From SIG565 sp964607025 (lineage in GTDB: Bacteria; Bacillota; Clostridia; Oscillospirales; Acutalibacteraceae), in NCBI GenBank assembly GCA_964607025.1, contig CAZSIL010000001.1:62001-126000 (forward strand): a DNA stretch of 64,000 bases, read 5' to 3'. The translations under genes were made by a program, and so were the position numbers. The notes below the pieces were generated by a model that saw nothing but the letters and a program-made list of their open reading frames with translations, was not told where the DNA came from and searched no databases. Every line of letters starts with the position of its first letter. Position 1 is the stretch's first letter. This document shows, piece after piece, positions 31,532-40,442 of the stretch.

Positions 31532-33325
31532 ATGCAAATCAAGAAAAACACAGTTCCGATATTTTTTGCAACAGATAATGCCTATGCACCGTTTGCCGCG
31601 GTTGCAATTAAATCGTTATCGGAGAACGCATCAAAAAATTATCTCTATAAAATACATATTTTGTTTACCGATTTATCAAGTGATAATCGCAAAAAAATCG
31701 GTACGCTTGAAACCGAAAATATAAAAATTGAGTTTTTTGATGTAAAAGAAAAAATGAAAAAAAGCGGCAATGATTTTCATTTAAGAGATTATTACAGTTT
31801 CGCTACCTACTATAGATTTTTTATCCCTGAGATGTTTCCGCAGTATAAAAAAGGAGTTTATCTCGATTCGGATATCACGGTTTTGGGGGATATATCCGAA
31901 CTTTATAACACAGAAATCGGCGATAATCTTGTAGCAGCGGTGAGCGATGAAATAGTTGCCGATATCGACATTTTTGGTGAATATGTAGAGAGGGTAATCG
32001 GCACTCCAAGAGAAAAATATTTTAACGCGGGTATTCTGGTTATGAATCTTGAACAGTTGCGTATTATAGGTATAGAATCGGAGCTTAAAAAGCTTATGAA
32101 GGTTTACCGTTTCCCCGTAGCGCAAGACCAGGATTATCTAAACGTTTTGTGCGCAAATAAAGTTGTGTATCTCGATAAGTTATGGAATAAAACGGCATAT
32201 CCCGAGTCACCCGAAGATATAACCCCCTATATAGCGCATTATAAAATGAACCTTAAACCTTGGCACTATGACGGTGTGGGTTATGAAGGATTTTTTTGGG
32301 AATATGTAGAAAAAACCGAGGTCTACAAAGAACAGATTATCGGTATTAAAAATGCTTATAGTGAGTCTGACAAAGATAACGATGCCCACGCCGCCGCGTC
32401 TCTGGAAGAACTCGCATTATTGGAGATAAAGAAAGCGCGGCAGAGTGATTACGTTTTGCCGATTTATATGGCGGAAGAAGGAACGAGCGCTCAGCTTTCG
32501 AGAGCCGAAATACTTAAAAAAATAGAAGAGTATGAAAGAGAGGGTTTTTTTGACGTTGACGTGGAAAACGACCCACCTTCAAGACCCATTGAACCGGGTG
32601 AAGTCGATTATCTCGGTAAAAAAATTAAAACAAAATGTTTAACCTTTATTGCAAACATTGCCGCTAAAACCTATTTTGACGGTCTTATTAGAAAAAACGA
32701 ACTCATAATAAAAGAAATCCGCGGCATAGAAAATTATAAAGCAGTAGCAAAAAAGGGCGTTATAATTACCGCCAATCATTTTAACCCGTACGATAATTAT
32801 GCAGTTTATAAGGCGATTGAGCCGCTACTTCACGGCAAACGGCTTTACAGAATAATAAGGGAAGGCAATTATACGGGCTTCAAAGGTCTTTACGGATTCT
32901 TTTTCAGACACTGTGATACTCTGCCTATACCTTCAAAACTTGCTGTTTGGCGCGAGATGAGTAATGCAGTTTGTACACTTATTTCGAAAAATGAAAAGAT
33001 ACTTATATATCCCGAACAGGCATTGTGGTGGAATTATAAAAAGCCGCGTCCTTTAAAAAGCGGCGCGTTTCGGTTTGCGGTTAAATCGGGCGCTATCGTT
33101 CTGCCTGTATTTATAACGATGGAAGATTCAAAATATTCCGAACCCGACGGGTCTAAAAGACAAGCATACACAGTGCATTTTCTAAAACCGATTTATCCCG
33201 ACCCTGATTTATCCGATAAGCAGAACACCGAAAAAATGGCGGAGCAAAACTACGCCGCGTGGAAACAAGTTTACGAAGAGTTTTACGGTGTGCCGTTAAA
33301 ATATTCGGGCGGTGATGAACAATGA
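31532..33325 (+). CDS. Fusion of GT8 glycosyltransferase and PlsC-like acyltransferase
   Basis: Product of 597 residues from ATG 31532 (GGTTGGGGAAAG upstream). Residues ~8-265 form a GT8 domain: VPIFFATDNAYAPFAAVAI at the start, the DXD metal site in GVYLDSDITVLGDI near 110, and FNAGILVMNLEQL near 160. A linker rich in acidic residues (about 280-365) leads to a PlsC-type acyltransferase (about 385-590), with ITANHFNPYDNY (H-X4-D, His near 415) and ILIYPEQALWW near 490. GT8 enzymes use UDP-glucose or UDP-galactose. The combination suggests synthesis of an acylated glycolipid at the inner membrane face. The fusion is unusual; its product is inferred. Confidence 0.88.
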   Translation: MQIKKNTVPIFFATDNAYAPFAAVAIKSLSENASKNYLYKIHILFTDLSSDNRKKIGTLETENIKIEFFDVKEKMKKSGNDFHLRDYYSFATYYRFFIPEMFPQYKKGVYLDSDITVLGDISELYNTEIGDNLVAAVSDEIVADIDIFGEYVERVIGTPREKYFNAGILVMNLEQLRIIGIESELKKLMKVYRFPVAQDQDYLNVLCANKVVYLDKLWNKTAYPESPEDITPYIAHYKMNLKPWHYDGVGYEGFFWEYVEKTEVYKEQIIGIKNAYSESDKDNDAHAAASLEELALLEIKKARQSDYVLPIYMAEEGTSAQLSRAEILKKIEEYEREGFFDVDVENDPPSRPIEPGEVDYLGKKIKTKCLTFIANIAAKTYFDGLIRKNELIIKEIRGIENYKAVAKKGVIITANHFNPYDNYAVYKAIEPLLHGKRLYRIIREGNYTGFKGLYGFFFRHCDTLPIPSKLAVWREMSNAVCTLISKNEKILIYPEQALWWNYKKPRPLKSGAFRFAVKSGAIVLPVFITMEDSKYSEPDGSKRQAYTVHFLKPIYPDPDLSDKQNTEKMAEQNYAAWKQVYEEFYGVPLKYSGGDEQ

Positions 33326-33852
33326 AACTATACGCGATAATAATAGGCGCCGCCAATTTAGTAATAATGATATCAAATATTGCTTTAAATAAGGGCGTAT
33401 TAATTTCTTTATTAGCACCACTTGCCGCCACGATTTTTGTAATAGCGCTTGACGGAGTCGGCGCCGCGCTTCTGCGCCGTTTCCCCGAAAACATCTTTTC
33501 ACCCGACCGCCGCGTTTTTGTGGCAGGCAAAAAGGAAAGAAATTTTTATAAGTCTCTAAAGATAAAAAAATGGAAAGCTAAAATACCTGAGCTTGGCGGA
33601 TTCACAAATTTCCATAAGAACAAAATTGAGAGCAAAACCGATAAGCAGTATTTAAGCAGATTTTTGCTCGAAATTAATTACGGTGTTATAATCCACCTTC
33701 AAAACGCGATATTTGGATTTTTAACGCTTATTTTGCCGTTCCCAATATCTATAACACTACCTGTGGCGATAGTTAACTTTGTTTTAAGCTTAATGCCAAT
33801 GGCGGTACTGCGCTATAACGGGACTGTGCTAAAAACACTCTATAAAAAATAA
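33322..33852 (+). CDS. CrtO-like (glycosyl-diaponeurosporenoate acyltransferase family) membrane protein
   Basis: Product of 176 residues starting in a four-base overlap (ATGA) with the fusion gene, so the two are translationally coupled. Two hydrophobic helix pairs (about 3-55 and 120-165) flank a conserved cytoplasmic segment, YKSLKIKKWKAKIPELGGF, followed by KNKI. This pattern is that of the family of staphyloxanthin acyltransferase CrtO. No carotenoid genes are near, so in this operon it more likely acylates the glycolipid made by its neighbour. A terminator follows. Confidence 0.68.
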   Translation: MKLYAIIIGAANLVIMISNIALNKGVLISLLAPLAATIFVIALDGVGAALLRRFPENIFSPDRRVFVAGKKERNFYKSLKIKKWKAKIPELGGFTNFHKNKIESKTDKQYLSRFLLEINYGVIIHLQNAIFGFLTLILPFPISITLPVAIVNFVLSLMPMAVLRYNGTVLKTLYKK

Positions 33853-33886
33853 AGAAACCGCATTGAGCGGTTTCTTTATTTTCCTT
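33853..33886. terminator. Terminator between convergent genes
   Basis: AAGAAACCGC pairs with GCGGTTTCTT around ATTGA, followed by TATTTT. It also overlaps the end of the small minus-strand gene. Confidence 0.85.
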
Positions 33887-34028
33887 TTAAAAGGTTATCG
33901 GCGATAGAACGCAGTTCTTCTTCGGTTTTACCGATACCGCTTCCTTGCATTAATGTTTCCTGAACAAATTTGGGCAACGATTCAAAGTATTCACGAAAAT
34001 CAGGATTATCTCTTAGTAACTCTTTCAC
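33876..34028 (-). CDS. Small protein of 50 residues, unknown function
   Basis: The frame runs from GTG 34028 (ribosome binding site GAGAGGTG, six bases before) to TAA 33876. The product begins VKELLRDNPDFREYFESLP and contains QETLMQGSGIGKTEEELRS; it looks like a folded small helical protein, acidic, without membrane helix. It lies 49 bases after dnaC/dnaI on the same strand and may be the last gene of that operon. Small proteins of this type next to DnaC in Clostridia are uncharacterised. Confidence 0.65.
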   Translation of the reverse strand: MKELLRDNPDFREYFESLPKFVQETLMQGSGIGKTEEELRSIADNLLKGK

Positions 34029-34077
34029 AAAATCACCTCTCAAGGTTATTTTGTGCTTTGAGCGGTGAAATATGTAA

Positions 34078-35040
34078 TTATTTTTTTAACACTTTTTGTT
34101 GCCTTATATCGGTGCCGAAAAATTTAATCATTTGATAGTTACCTAAAAAGCGGGAGGAGATACGAGGTGTATAGCGCTGTTCAATCTCGGAAAATGTAAG
34201 ATTAGTACTTATAATGGTGGGATGATTATTTAAAATTCGCGTGTTGATAATGTTATAGAATGCCGACTGTGTAAAAGATGATAAAAACTCGGTTCCAAGG
34301 TCGTCAATTACAAGCAGGTCAACATTTAACAGCGCGTCGCTTTTTTCAGTTTCTCCTGAATACGAAAAATGTTCTTTTTCTATTTCACCCAGTAGATTTT
34401 GCGCTGAGCCGTAAATCACACCGTATCCTTTATTTATTATTTCAGATGCAATGGAAAGGGATAAATGGGTTTTGCCGAGTCCCGTATTGCCCATAAATAA
34501 AAGGTTTTTAGAGTCGGAGCCGAAATTTATGCAGTATTCTTTTGCAATTTTTAGAATTTCAGTCATTTTTTTGCGTGGTGTAATGCCGTCAGCACCCGGT
34601 TTGTCGGAATAGTATTTTAAATTAAAATTTTCAAATTTTTGCATCGTTATCGGCATTTGCTTCGACATATTTTCAAATGTAATCTGTTTTGCAACGCGCT
34701 TTACACATTCGCAGTATTTTCCGTTTACAAAGCCGGTATCAGAACACAATTTACAAGAAAAATCGGGCGCTGCTACACCTGCATCGCGCAAGATTTCCGC
34801 CTTTCTCAACAAGAGGACATCAGATTCTTTTTGTAAGGTGTGGAGTCCTGCAAGGTCGCCCGACAGTGCTGTGATGGCTGCTTTTGAGCCGATGCGTGAT
34901 AAGGTTAAATCTATTTTATCAAGCTCGGGAATTTGCGCATATACTGCCGAAAGATGTGCGTTGTATCGGCTTTCTTTTTCCTTCGCGGTGTCTTTAATTA
35001 TTTTAAGCGCCGCTTTATAAGTCTCGTGCGAGTATCCCAT
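34078..35040 (-). CDS. DnaC/DnaI-like helicase-loader ATPase
   Basis: Product of 320 residues. A cysteine cluster CKLCSDTGFVNGKYCEC near 96-112 may bind zinc, as in Gram-positive DnaI. The AAA+ domain has Walker A LLFMGNTGLGKTH near 178, Walker B LLVIDDLGTE near 236, sensor 1 PTIISTNLTF and an arginine-finger region RISSRFLGN. It loads the replicative helicase at origins and restarts. It starts two bases after the stop of the dnaD-like gene, so the pair is one primosome operon. Confidence 0.93.
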   Translation of the reverse strand: MGYSHETYKAALKIIKDTAKEKESRYNAHLSAVYAQIPELDKIDLTLSRIGSKAAITALSGDLAGLHTLQKESDVLLLRKAEILRDAGVAAPDFSCKLCSDTGFVNGKYCECVKRVAKQITFENMSKQMPITMQKFENFNLKYYSDKPGADGITPRKKMTEILKIAKEYCINFGSDSKNLLFMGNTGLGKTHLSLSIASEIINKGYGVIYGSAQNLLGEIEKEHFSYSGETEKSDALLNVDLLVIDDLGTEFLSSFTQSAFYNIINTRILNNHPTIISTNLTFSEIEQRYTPRISSRFLGNYQMIKFFGTDIRQQKVLKK

Positions 35041-35042
35041 AA

Positions 35043-35990
35043 TCAGTTTTCTCCGTATCCTTTGTTAATTAATTGTTCGATTAAATCAAGTTCTTGCCTT
35101 GTGTGACCAAAGTTTTTTTCGTTATTGGCATTCTGTTTTGCTAAAAGCTTCGCTTTGGCTTCGGCTTCGGTTTTTATACCCGCAGCATTCCACGATTCAA
35201 GTATTTTAGCAACATATGCCATACTGAATTTGGATTTTGCATCAACACATATTTCGTAAGCCAAGCGTAAAATATTACGGTCGAACCCCCACTCGTTAAT
35301 CCATTTGCCCGAGTATTCGAGTTCTTTGCTGCTGGGCAATCGGTCTTCGATACCGAAAGCGGCTTCCACTATTTTCCAAGCGGTTTTTTTCTTATAAAGC
35401 GCCGTTATATATTCTTCGGCATCGCTGATTGTTACAATGTTATTATTTAACCACTCTGCCGCGGTACGCTGTATAAAGGAAATAGTGCATTTATTTTCGC
35501 TTATGGCATATTCGAGCAACATAAGGATTAAGGATACTTCCATACCTTCGTCTTCATAAAGCCATAAAAGTACGCGTGATTCATTGTCTTTAAGCAGACG
35601 ACCGAATTTTACCTGAGATTCCTGCAAAAGAAATGCGAAACGGCTGTCATCAACCGCGCGGCGTGCAACGTCCTTACGTGTTGGAAGTTCTACTGTGGTG
35701 TTTTTCATGTCTTTCGGCTTCTCGGGGGTTGCTTTTTCGATTTTTTCGGTGTTTTTAGGTATAAGGATACCCGCCGTCTGCCAATATAGCAGGGCGTCTT
35801 CCACCTCACTCTGCTTAAGTCCTAAAGAATTTGCAATTTCCTCTGAATTTTTAGCATCGGCAAGGTGACGAAAAACAAAAAGGATAACCTTTAATTGTGT
35901 TGCGGATGCAAGTTTTAAATGCTTGTCCGCTATATCGCCGGGCAAGGTAAATGCACTTGTAAAACTTGCGGGATTTACAATATAGTCCAT
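35043..35990 (-). CDS. DnaD-like primosome protein
   Basis: Product of 315 residues. The N-terminal part is a winged-helix DnaD domain (about 20-80, AEIANSLGLKQSEVEDALLYW-like, here spanning two helices). After an acidic/Pro linker comes the DnaD C-terminal DDBH2-like domain (about 110-290) with INEWGFDRNILRLAYEICV and FSMAYVAKILESWNAAGI. DnaD remodels DNA and recruits the loader. The ATG 35990 has AAAGGTG upstream, and the loader gene follows immediately. Confidence 0.92.
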   Translation of the reverse strand: MDYIVNPASFTSAFTLPGDIADKHLKLASATQLKVILFVFRHLADAKNSEEIANSLGLKQSEVEDALLYWQTAGILIPKNTEKIEKATPEKPKDMKNTTVELPTRKDVARRAVDDSRFAFLLQESQVKFGRLLKDNESRVLLWLYEDEGMEVSLILMLLEYAISENKCTISFIQRTAAEWLNNNIVTISDAEEYITALYKKKTAWKIVEAAFGIEDRLPSSKELEYSGKWINEWGFDRNILRLAYEICVDAKSKFSMAYVAKILESWNAAGIKTEAEAKAKLLAKQNANNEKNFGHTRQELDLIEQLINKGYGEN

Positions 35991-36020
35991 AATAAAACAC
36001 CTTTAAAAATAATTAAAAGT

Positions 36021-36049
36021 ATTATAACACTATTTTTTTAAGTTGTAAA
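36021..36049 (-). promoter_or_regulatory. dnaD operon promoter
   Basis: On the minus strand TTTACA (36044-36049), 17-base spacer, TATAAT (36021-36026). Confidence 0.75.
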
Positions 36050-36155
36050 CCGACTAAAAAACTGCTCAAAAATGATAAAACACAACAATTTGATACAAAA
36101 TTCATTTTTTTTATAGAAATTCACAAAATATTGAGAAAAAATTTTTTGAAAAATC

Positions 36156-36184
36156 TTGCGGTTATTATTAAAGTAATGTATAAT
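36156..36184 (+). promoter_or_regulatory. galE promoter
   Basis: TTGCGG (36156-36161), 17-base spacer, TATAAT (36179-36184). TTGGAGGGAAA is the ribosome binding site. Confidence 0.7.
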
Positions 36185-36213
36185 AAATGTAATAAAAAAT
36201 TGGAGGGAAAAAT

Positions 36214-37227
36214 ATGTCAGTATTAGTAACGGGTGGCGCTGGTTATATTGGCAGCCATACCTGTATTGAGATGATAAATGCGGGTTATGACGTAGTAGTT
36301 GTTGATAACCTTGATAACAGTAGTGCTGAATCATTAAACCGCGTAGAAAAAATCGTGGGTAAAAAAATCAAGTTCTATGAAAACGATGTAAGAGATAAAG
36401 ATGCTTTGAGAAGAATTTTTGAGGAAAATAAAATCGAAGCGGTAATCCATTTTGCAGGTCTTAAAGCGGTTGGTGAATCGGTTGCAAAACCTATCGAATA
36501 TTATGATAACAACCTTATAAGCACACTGTATTTGCTCGAAGTAATGCGCGAGTTTGATGTAAAACGCATAGTTTTCTCTTCTTCGGCTACAGTTTACGGC
36601 GTTGCAAAGGAAATGCCGCTTAAAGAGGGTATGCCGATAGGCGCAATTAACCCCTACGGCAGAACAAAGCTCTTTATTGAAGAAATGCTTCGCGACCTTT
36701 ATGTGTCGGATAACACATGGAGTATTGCCTTGCTTCGCTACTTTAACCCCATCGGTGCACACGAAAGCGGCACCATTGGTGAAGACCCCAAGGGTATACC
36801 AAATAACCTAATGCCCTATATTTCTCAGGTAGCAGTTGGCCGCCGCGATAAACTCCACGTTTTTGGTAACGATTATAATACAGTTGATGGCACAGGCGTG
36901 CGCGATTATATCCACGTTTGTGACTTGGCGCTTGGTCACGTTAAGGCGGTTGATTGGGCACTTGAAAATACCGCTTGTGAAGAATTTAACTTAGGTACAG
37001 GCAACGGCACAAGTGTACTTGAGCTTAAATGCGCGTTTGAAAAGGCAAGTGGGGTAGAGGTGCCGTTTGTTATTGACCCGCGCCGCCCCGGTGACCCTGA
37101 TGAAGTTTATGCCGATGCTTCTAAGGCAAACGAGATTCTCGGTTGGACGGCAAAGCGCAATATTGAAGATATGTGCCGCGATACTTGGAATTGGCAGAAA
37201 AATAATCCTAACGGTTATAGCAAGTAG
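36214..37227 (+). CDS. galE: UDP-glucose 4-epimerase
   Basis: Product of 337 residues, standard GalE length. The NAD-binding loop VTGGAGYIGSHT is at 5-16, the catalytic serine region is SSSATVYG near 124, the YXXXK pair is in NPYGRTK near 148, and the C-terminal substrate part has YIHVCDLALGH and RRPGDPDEVYAD. It interconverts UDP-glucose and UDP-galactose, completing the Leloir pathway with galT (10890) and feeding the GT8-type enzymes. It is alone under its promoter. Confidence 0.97.
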   Translation: MSVLVTGGAGYIGSHTCIEMINAGYDVVVVDNLDNSSAESLNRVEKIVGKKIKFYENDVRDKDALRRIFEENKIEAVIHFAGLKAVGESVAKPIEYYDNNLISTLYLLEVMREFDVKRIVFSSSATVYGVAKEMPLKEGMPIGAINPYGRTKLFIEEMLRDLYVSDNTWSIALLRYFNPIGAHESGTIGEDPKGIPNNLMPYISQVAVGRRDKLHVFGNDYNTVDGTGVRDYIHVCDLALGHVKAVDWALENTACEEFNLGTGNGTSVLELKCAFEKASGVEVPFVIDPRRPGDPDEVYADASKANEILGWTAKRNIEDMCRDTWNWQKNNPNGYSK

Positions 37228-37231
37228 TCAC

Positions 37232-37259
37232 TTGACAAATTACGGGAATTTGGTATAAT
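37232..37259 (+). promoter_or_regulatory. pflB promoter
   Basis: TTGACA (37232-37237), 16-base spacer, TATAAT (37254-37259), just before the riboswitch. Confidence 0.85.
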
Positions 37260-37276
37260 AAAAATGTAGAATAAAT

Positions 37277-37348
37277 CTTTACATAACTGACGGATTTTGC
37301 GGATTACCGCAGGGGAATGTAAAGAATTTTATGCCGACCGTCTGGGCA
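37277..37348 (+). promoter_or_regulatory. ZTP riboswitch (pfl motif)
   Basis: P1 pairs TTTACAT (37278-37284) with ATGTAAA (37317-37323). Between them stand AACTGACGG, a hairpin TGCGG/CCGCA, and GGGGA. After P1 comes the hallmark CCGACCGTCTGGGCA (37334-37348), close to the conserved CCGCCUGGGCA of the pfl/ZTP motif. The final CTGGGCA overlaps the left arm of a terminator. ZTP or ZMP, which accumulate when 10-formyl-tetrahydrofolate is short, would stabilise the aptamer and allow read-through into pflB. Confidence 0.88.
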
Positions 37349-37387
37349 ATTCAGTATCACGCTGAATTGCCCTTTTGTTTTTTCAAA
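37344..37387 (+). terminator. Riboswitch expression-platform terminator
   Basis: GGGCAATTCAG (37344-37354) pairs with CTGAATTGCCC (37362-37372), followed by TTTTGTTTTTT. It shares GGGCA with the aptamer. Confidence 0.9.
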
Positions 37388-37417
37388 AGGGCAAAGAAAA
37401 AACTAAGGAGGGGTATT

Positions 37418-39643
37418 ATGGAACACAAGAATTGGAATGGATTTAAAAGTGGCGTATGGCAAGAGGAAATTAACGTACGCGATTTTATTCAGTGTAACTA
37501 TAAAGAGTATACGGGGGATGATTCGTTCTTGGCATCCGCCACACCACGCACGCAAAAAATGATGGAAAAGGTTCAGTCTCTTTTCAAACTTGAGCGTGAA
37601 AAGGGTGGCGTGCTTGACGTTGATACTAATACTGTATCTTCACTTAAAAGCTATGCCCCTGGATATATAGATAAAGAAAATGAAATAATTTTCGGTATGC
37701 AAACCGATTCTCCCTTAAAGCGCGGTGTTAACCCCTTTGGCGGTATCCGCATGGCGCGTCAGGCGTGTGAAGCATACGGTTATAAACTGTCTGATAAAGT
37801 GGAAAACGAATTCCAGTACCGCACAACACATAACGACGGCGTTTTCCGCGCGTACACTGACGAAATGCGCGCTGCTCGTAAATGCCACGTTATAACGGGG
37901 CTCCCCGATGCTTACGGCCGCGGCAGAATTATTGGCGACTACCGCCGCGTAGCGCTTTACGGTATTGATAAGCTTATCGAGGAAAAGCAAAAGGACAAGC
38001 GTCGGTTAGCGCTTGGCAATTTTAATACCGAAACTGTTCGCTTGGATGAAGAACTTTATCAGCAAATCGCATTTTTGGGTTATTTAAAAGATATGGCGGC
38101 GATGTACGGCTTTGATATCAGTGAGCCCGCCAGGGATACCAAAGAAGCGGTGCAGTGGACCTATTTTGCCTATCTTGCCGCAATAAAAGAGCAAAACGGC
38201 GCGGCAATGTCTTTGGGCCGAGTTGCCACTTTCTTTGATATTTATATCGAGCGCGATTTTGCGCTCGGTACTTTAACCGAGCAACAAGCACAGGAAATCA
38301 TTGATGATTTTGTAATTAAGCTTCGTATAGCACGTCATCTTCGTACCCCCGAGTATAACGAGCTTTTTGGCGGCGACCCGATGTGGATTACCGAAGCAGT
38401 AGGCGGTATGGGTGAGGACGGCAGAACACTCGTTACCAAGAGCAGTTTCCGTATTCTTAATACGCTTTATACTCTCGGCTCTGCGCCCGAACCGAATTTA
38501 ACGGTGCTTTGGTCAAACGCTTTGCCTGATGGCTTTAAGAAGTTCTGCGCTAAGGTATCGATTGAAACCGATTCTATACAGTATGAAAATGATGACTTGA
38601 TGCGTGAACTTTACGGCGACGATTATGCTATCGCTTGCTGTGTGTCTGCCATGAAAATCGGCAAACAAATGCAGTTTTTCGGTGCACGTTGTAACTTGGC
38701 AAAGCTATTGCTTATCGCCATTAACGGCGGCTATGATACCACAAGCGGTATGCATATAGGACCGCAGTTACCAGTTATGGATAAACTCGATTATGATGAG
38801 GTACAAAAACGCTTTGATATTTATATCGAGTGGCTAAGCAAACTCTATGTAAACACAATGAACGTTATACATTATATGCACGATAAGTATGCATACGAAA
38901 AAACTCAGATGGCACTCCATGATACTGACGTTCATCGTTTTATGGCTTTCGGTATTGCGGGACTGTCGGTTGTTGCCGATTCTTTGAGCGCAATTAAATA
39001 TGCCGACGTTACCCCCGTTAAAAATCAAGACGGATTTATAATCGAATTTGAAACAGTGGGAGATTTCCCCAAATACGGTAATGATGATGATAGGGTGGAC
39101 CTAATAGCAAAAGATATGACGCATAAGGTAATAACCGAGCTTCGCAAAACACCGACTTACCGAAATGCTGAGCACACATTATCGGTTTTGACCATTACCT
39201 CCAACGTTATGTATGGCAAAAATACAGGCGCTACGCCTGACGGCAGACACGCTTTTGCACCCTTTGCCCCAGGTGCTAACCCAATGCATAATAGGGAAGA
39301 AAACGGAGCTTTGGCTTCACTTAATTCGGTTGCAAAATTAAGCTATGACGACTGCCGCGACGGTATTTCAAACACCTTTTCAATAACCCCCGAAACACTC
39401 GGAAAAACCGATAGTGAGCGCACAAAGAATTTAGTCGCTATTCTTGACGGATATTTCAAAAAACGTGCTCACCATATCAATATTAACGTGCTTAATCGCG
39501 AAACACTTATGAAGGCATACGAAAACCCCGAAGATTACCCCAACCTCACAATTCGCGTATCGGGTTATGCTGTAAACTTTAATAAGCTATCGCGCGAGCA
39601 ACAGCGTGAAGTTATAAGCCGTACCTTCCACGAGGTAATGTAA
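37418..39643 (+). CDS. pflB: Pyruvate formate-lyase
   Basis: Product of 741 residues, typical PFL length. The start is ATG 37418 with AAGGAGGGG; the longer frame runs back through the terminator. The adjacent catalytic cysteines are in AIACCVSAMKIG near residue 405, and the glycyl radical site is in the C-terminal TIRVSGYAVNF near 717. It splits pyruvate with CoA into formate and acetyl-CoA without redox change, supplying formate for one-carbon folate metabolism. Its activase follows directly. Confidence 0.96.
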   Translation: MEHKNWNGFKSGVWQEEINVRDFIQCNYKEYTGDDSFLASATPRTQKMMEKVQSLFKLEREKGGVLDVDTNTVSSLKSYAPGYIDKENEIIFGMQTDSPLKRGVNPFGGIRMARQACEAYGYKLSDKVENEFQYRTTHNDGVFRAYTDEMRAARKCHVITGLPDAYGRGRIIGDYRRVALYGIDKLIEEKQKDKRRLALGNFNTETVRLDEELYQQIAFLGYLKDMAAMYGFDISEPARDTKEAVQWTYFAYLAAIKEQNGAAMSLGRVATFFDIYIERDFALGTLTEQQAQEIIDDFVIKLRIARHLRTPEYNELFGGDPMWITEAVGGMGEDGRTLVTKSSFRILNTLYTLGSAPEPNLTVLWSNALPDGFKKFCAKVSIETDSIQYENDDLMRELYGDDYAIACCVSAMKIGKQMQFFGARCNLAKLLLIAINGGYDTTSGMHIGPQLPVMDKLDYDEVQKRFDIYIEWLSKLYVNTMNVIHYMHDKYAYEKTQMALHDTDVHRFMAFGIAGLSVVADSLSAIKYADVTPVKNQDGFIIEFETVGDFPKYGNDDDRVDLIAKDMTHKVITELRKTPTYRNAEHTLSVLTITSNVMYGKNTGATPDGRHAFAPFAPGANPMHNREENGALASLNSVAKLSYDDCRDGISNTFSITPETLGKTDSERTKNLVAILDGYFKKRAHHININVLNRETLMKAYENPEDYPNLTIRVSGYAVNFNKLSREQQREVISRTFHEVM

Positions 39644-40363
39644 ATGAGTGCCGTAGGAAAAATACACTCTTTGCAGTCGCTCGGTACTTTGGATGGCCCA
39701 GGCGTCCGCTATGTTGTGTTTATGCAGGGCTGTAATTTGCGGTGTAAATGTTGCCATAACCCTGATACTTGGGAAATGTCGGGCGGTACCGAATATACCG
39801 CTGCCGAGATATTCGATAAGTCAGTGCGCTTTCGCGAGTATTTCGGAAATGACGGCGGTATCACTATTTCGGGCGGCGAGCCGCTGCTCCAGTCGGATTT
39901 TTGCACCGAGCTATTCTCGCTGTGTAAACAAAACGGCATAAACACCTGCCTTGATACATCGGGCAGTATACTAAACGAAAACGTTAAAAAATTATTTGCC
40001 GTAACCGACCGCGTTTTGCTCGATATAAAGTATATGGATAATAAATTATATCTTGAGAATGTCGGTTGCAAATTAGATACGGTACTTGAGTTTTTAAAGT
40101 ATCTTAATGAGAAAAATATTCCAACCACCATCCGCCAGGTGATTATACCAACGATTAATGACGGGGAAGAGAATATTGAGTTTTTAAGGAATACGGCAGA
40201 AAAATATAATTGTATTGATAAAATAGAATTGTTGCCTTTCCGTAAGGTATGCCAAACTAAATATGATGCTTTAAAAATTGATTTTCCGTTTGGAAACTTG
40301 CCCGAGCCGACAAAAGAAAAAATCGCCGAGTTAAAAAGTGAACTCGGCAAAATAGCAAAATAG
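39644..40363 (+). CDS. pflA: Pyruvate formate-lyase activating enzyme (radical SAM)
   Basis: Product of 239 residues. The radical SAM motif is CNLRCKCCHNPDTW (C-X3-C-X2-C) near residue 30, preceded by GTLDGPGVRYVVFMQG, a strong activase signature, and followed by ISGGEPLLQ near 84. It uses S-adenosylmethionine and a 4Fe-4S cluster to make the glycyl radical in PflB. The ATG immediately follows the pflB stop codon, so expression is tightly coupled and shares the riboswitch. Confidence 0.97.
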   Translation: MSAVGKIHSLQSLGTLDGPGVRYVVFMQGCNLRCKCCHNPDTWEMSGGTEYTAAEIFDKSVRFREYFGNDGGITISGGEPLLQSDFCTELFSLCKQNGINTCLDTSGSILNENVKKLFAVTDRVLLDIKYMDNKLYLENVGCKLDTVLEFLKYLNEKNIPTTIRQVIIPTINDGEENIEFLRNTAEKYNCIDKIELLPFRKVCQTKYDALKIDFPFGNLPEPTKEKIAELKSELGKIAK

Positions 40364-40366
40364 CAC

Positions 40367-40393
40367 GTAGGGGCGATTCACGAATCGCCCGTT
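40367..40393. repeat. Dispersed palindromic repeat, copy 2
   Basis: The same 27 bases as 13044-13070, with core GGCGATTCACGAATCGCC, four bases after the pflA stop codon. Confidence 0.85.
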
Positions 40394-40401
40394 AATTGTA
40401 C

Positions 40402-40442
40402 AAAAACAACCGCCGAACTAATCAGTTCGGCGGTTGTTTTTA
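40402..40442. terminator. Bidirectional terminator
   Basis: AAAACAACCGCCGAACT pairs with AGTTCGGCGGTTGTTTT around AATC, between convergent pflA and the CNNM-type gene. Confidence 0.93.
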
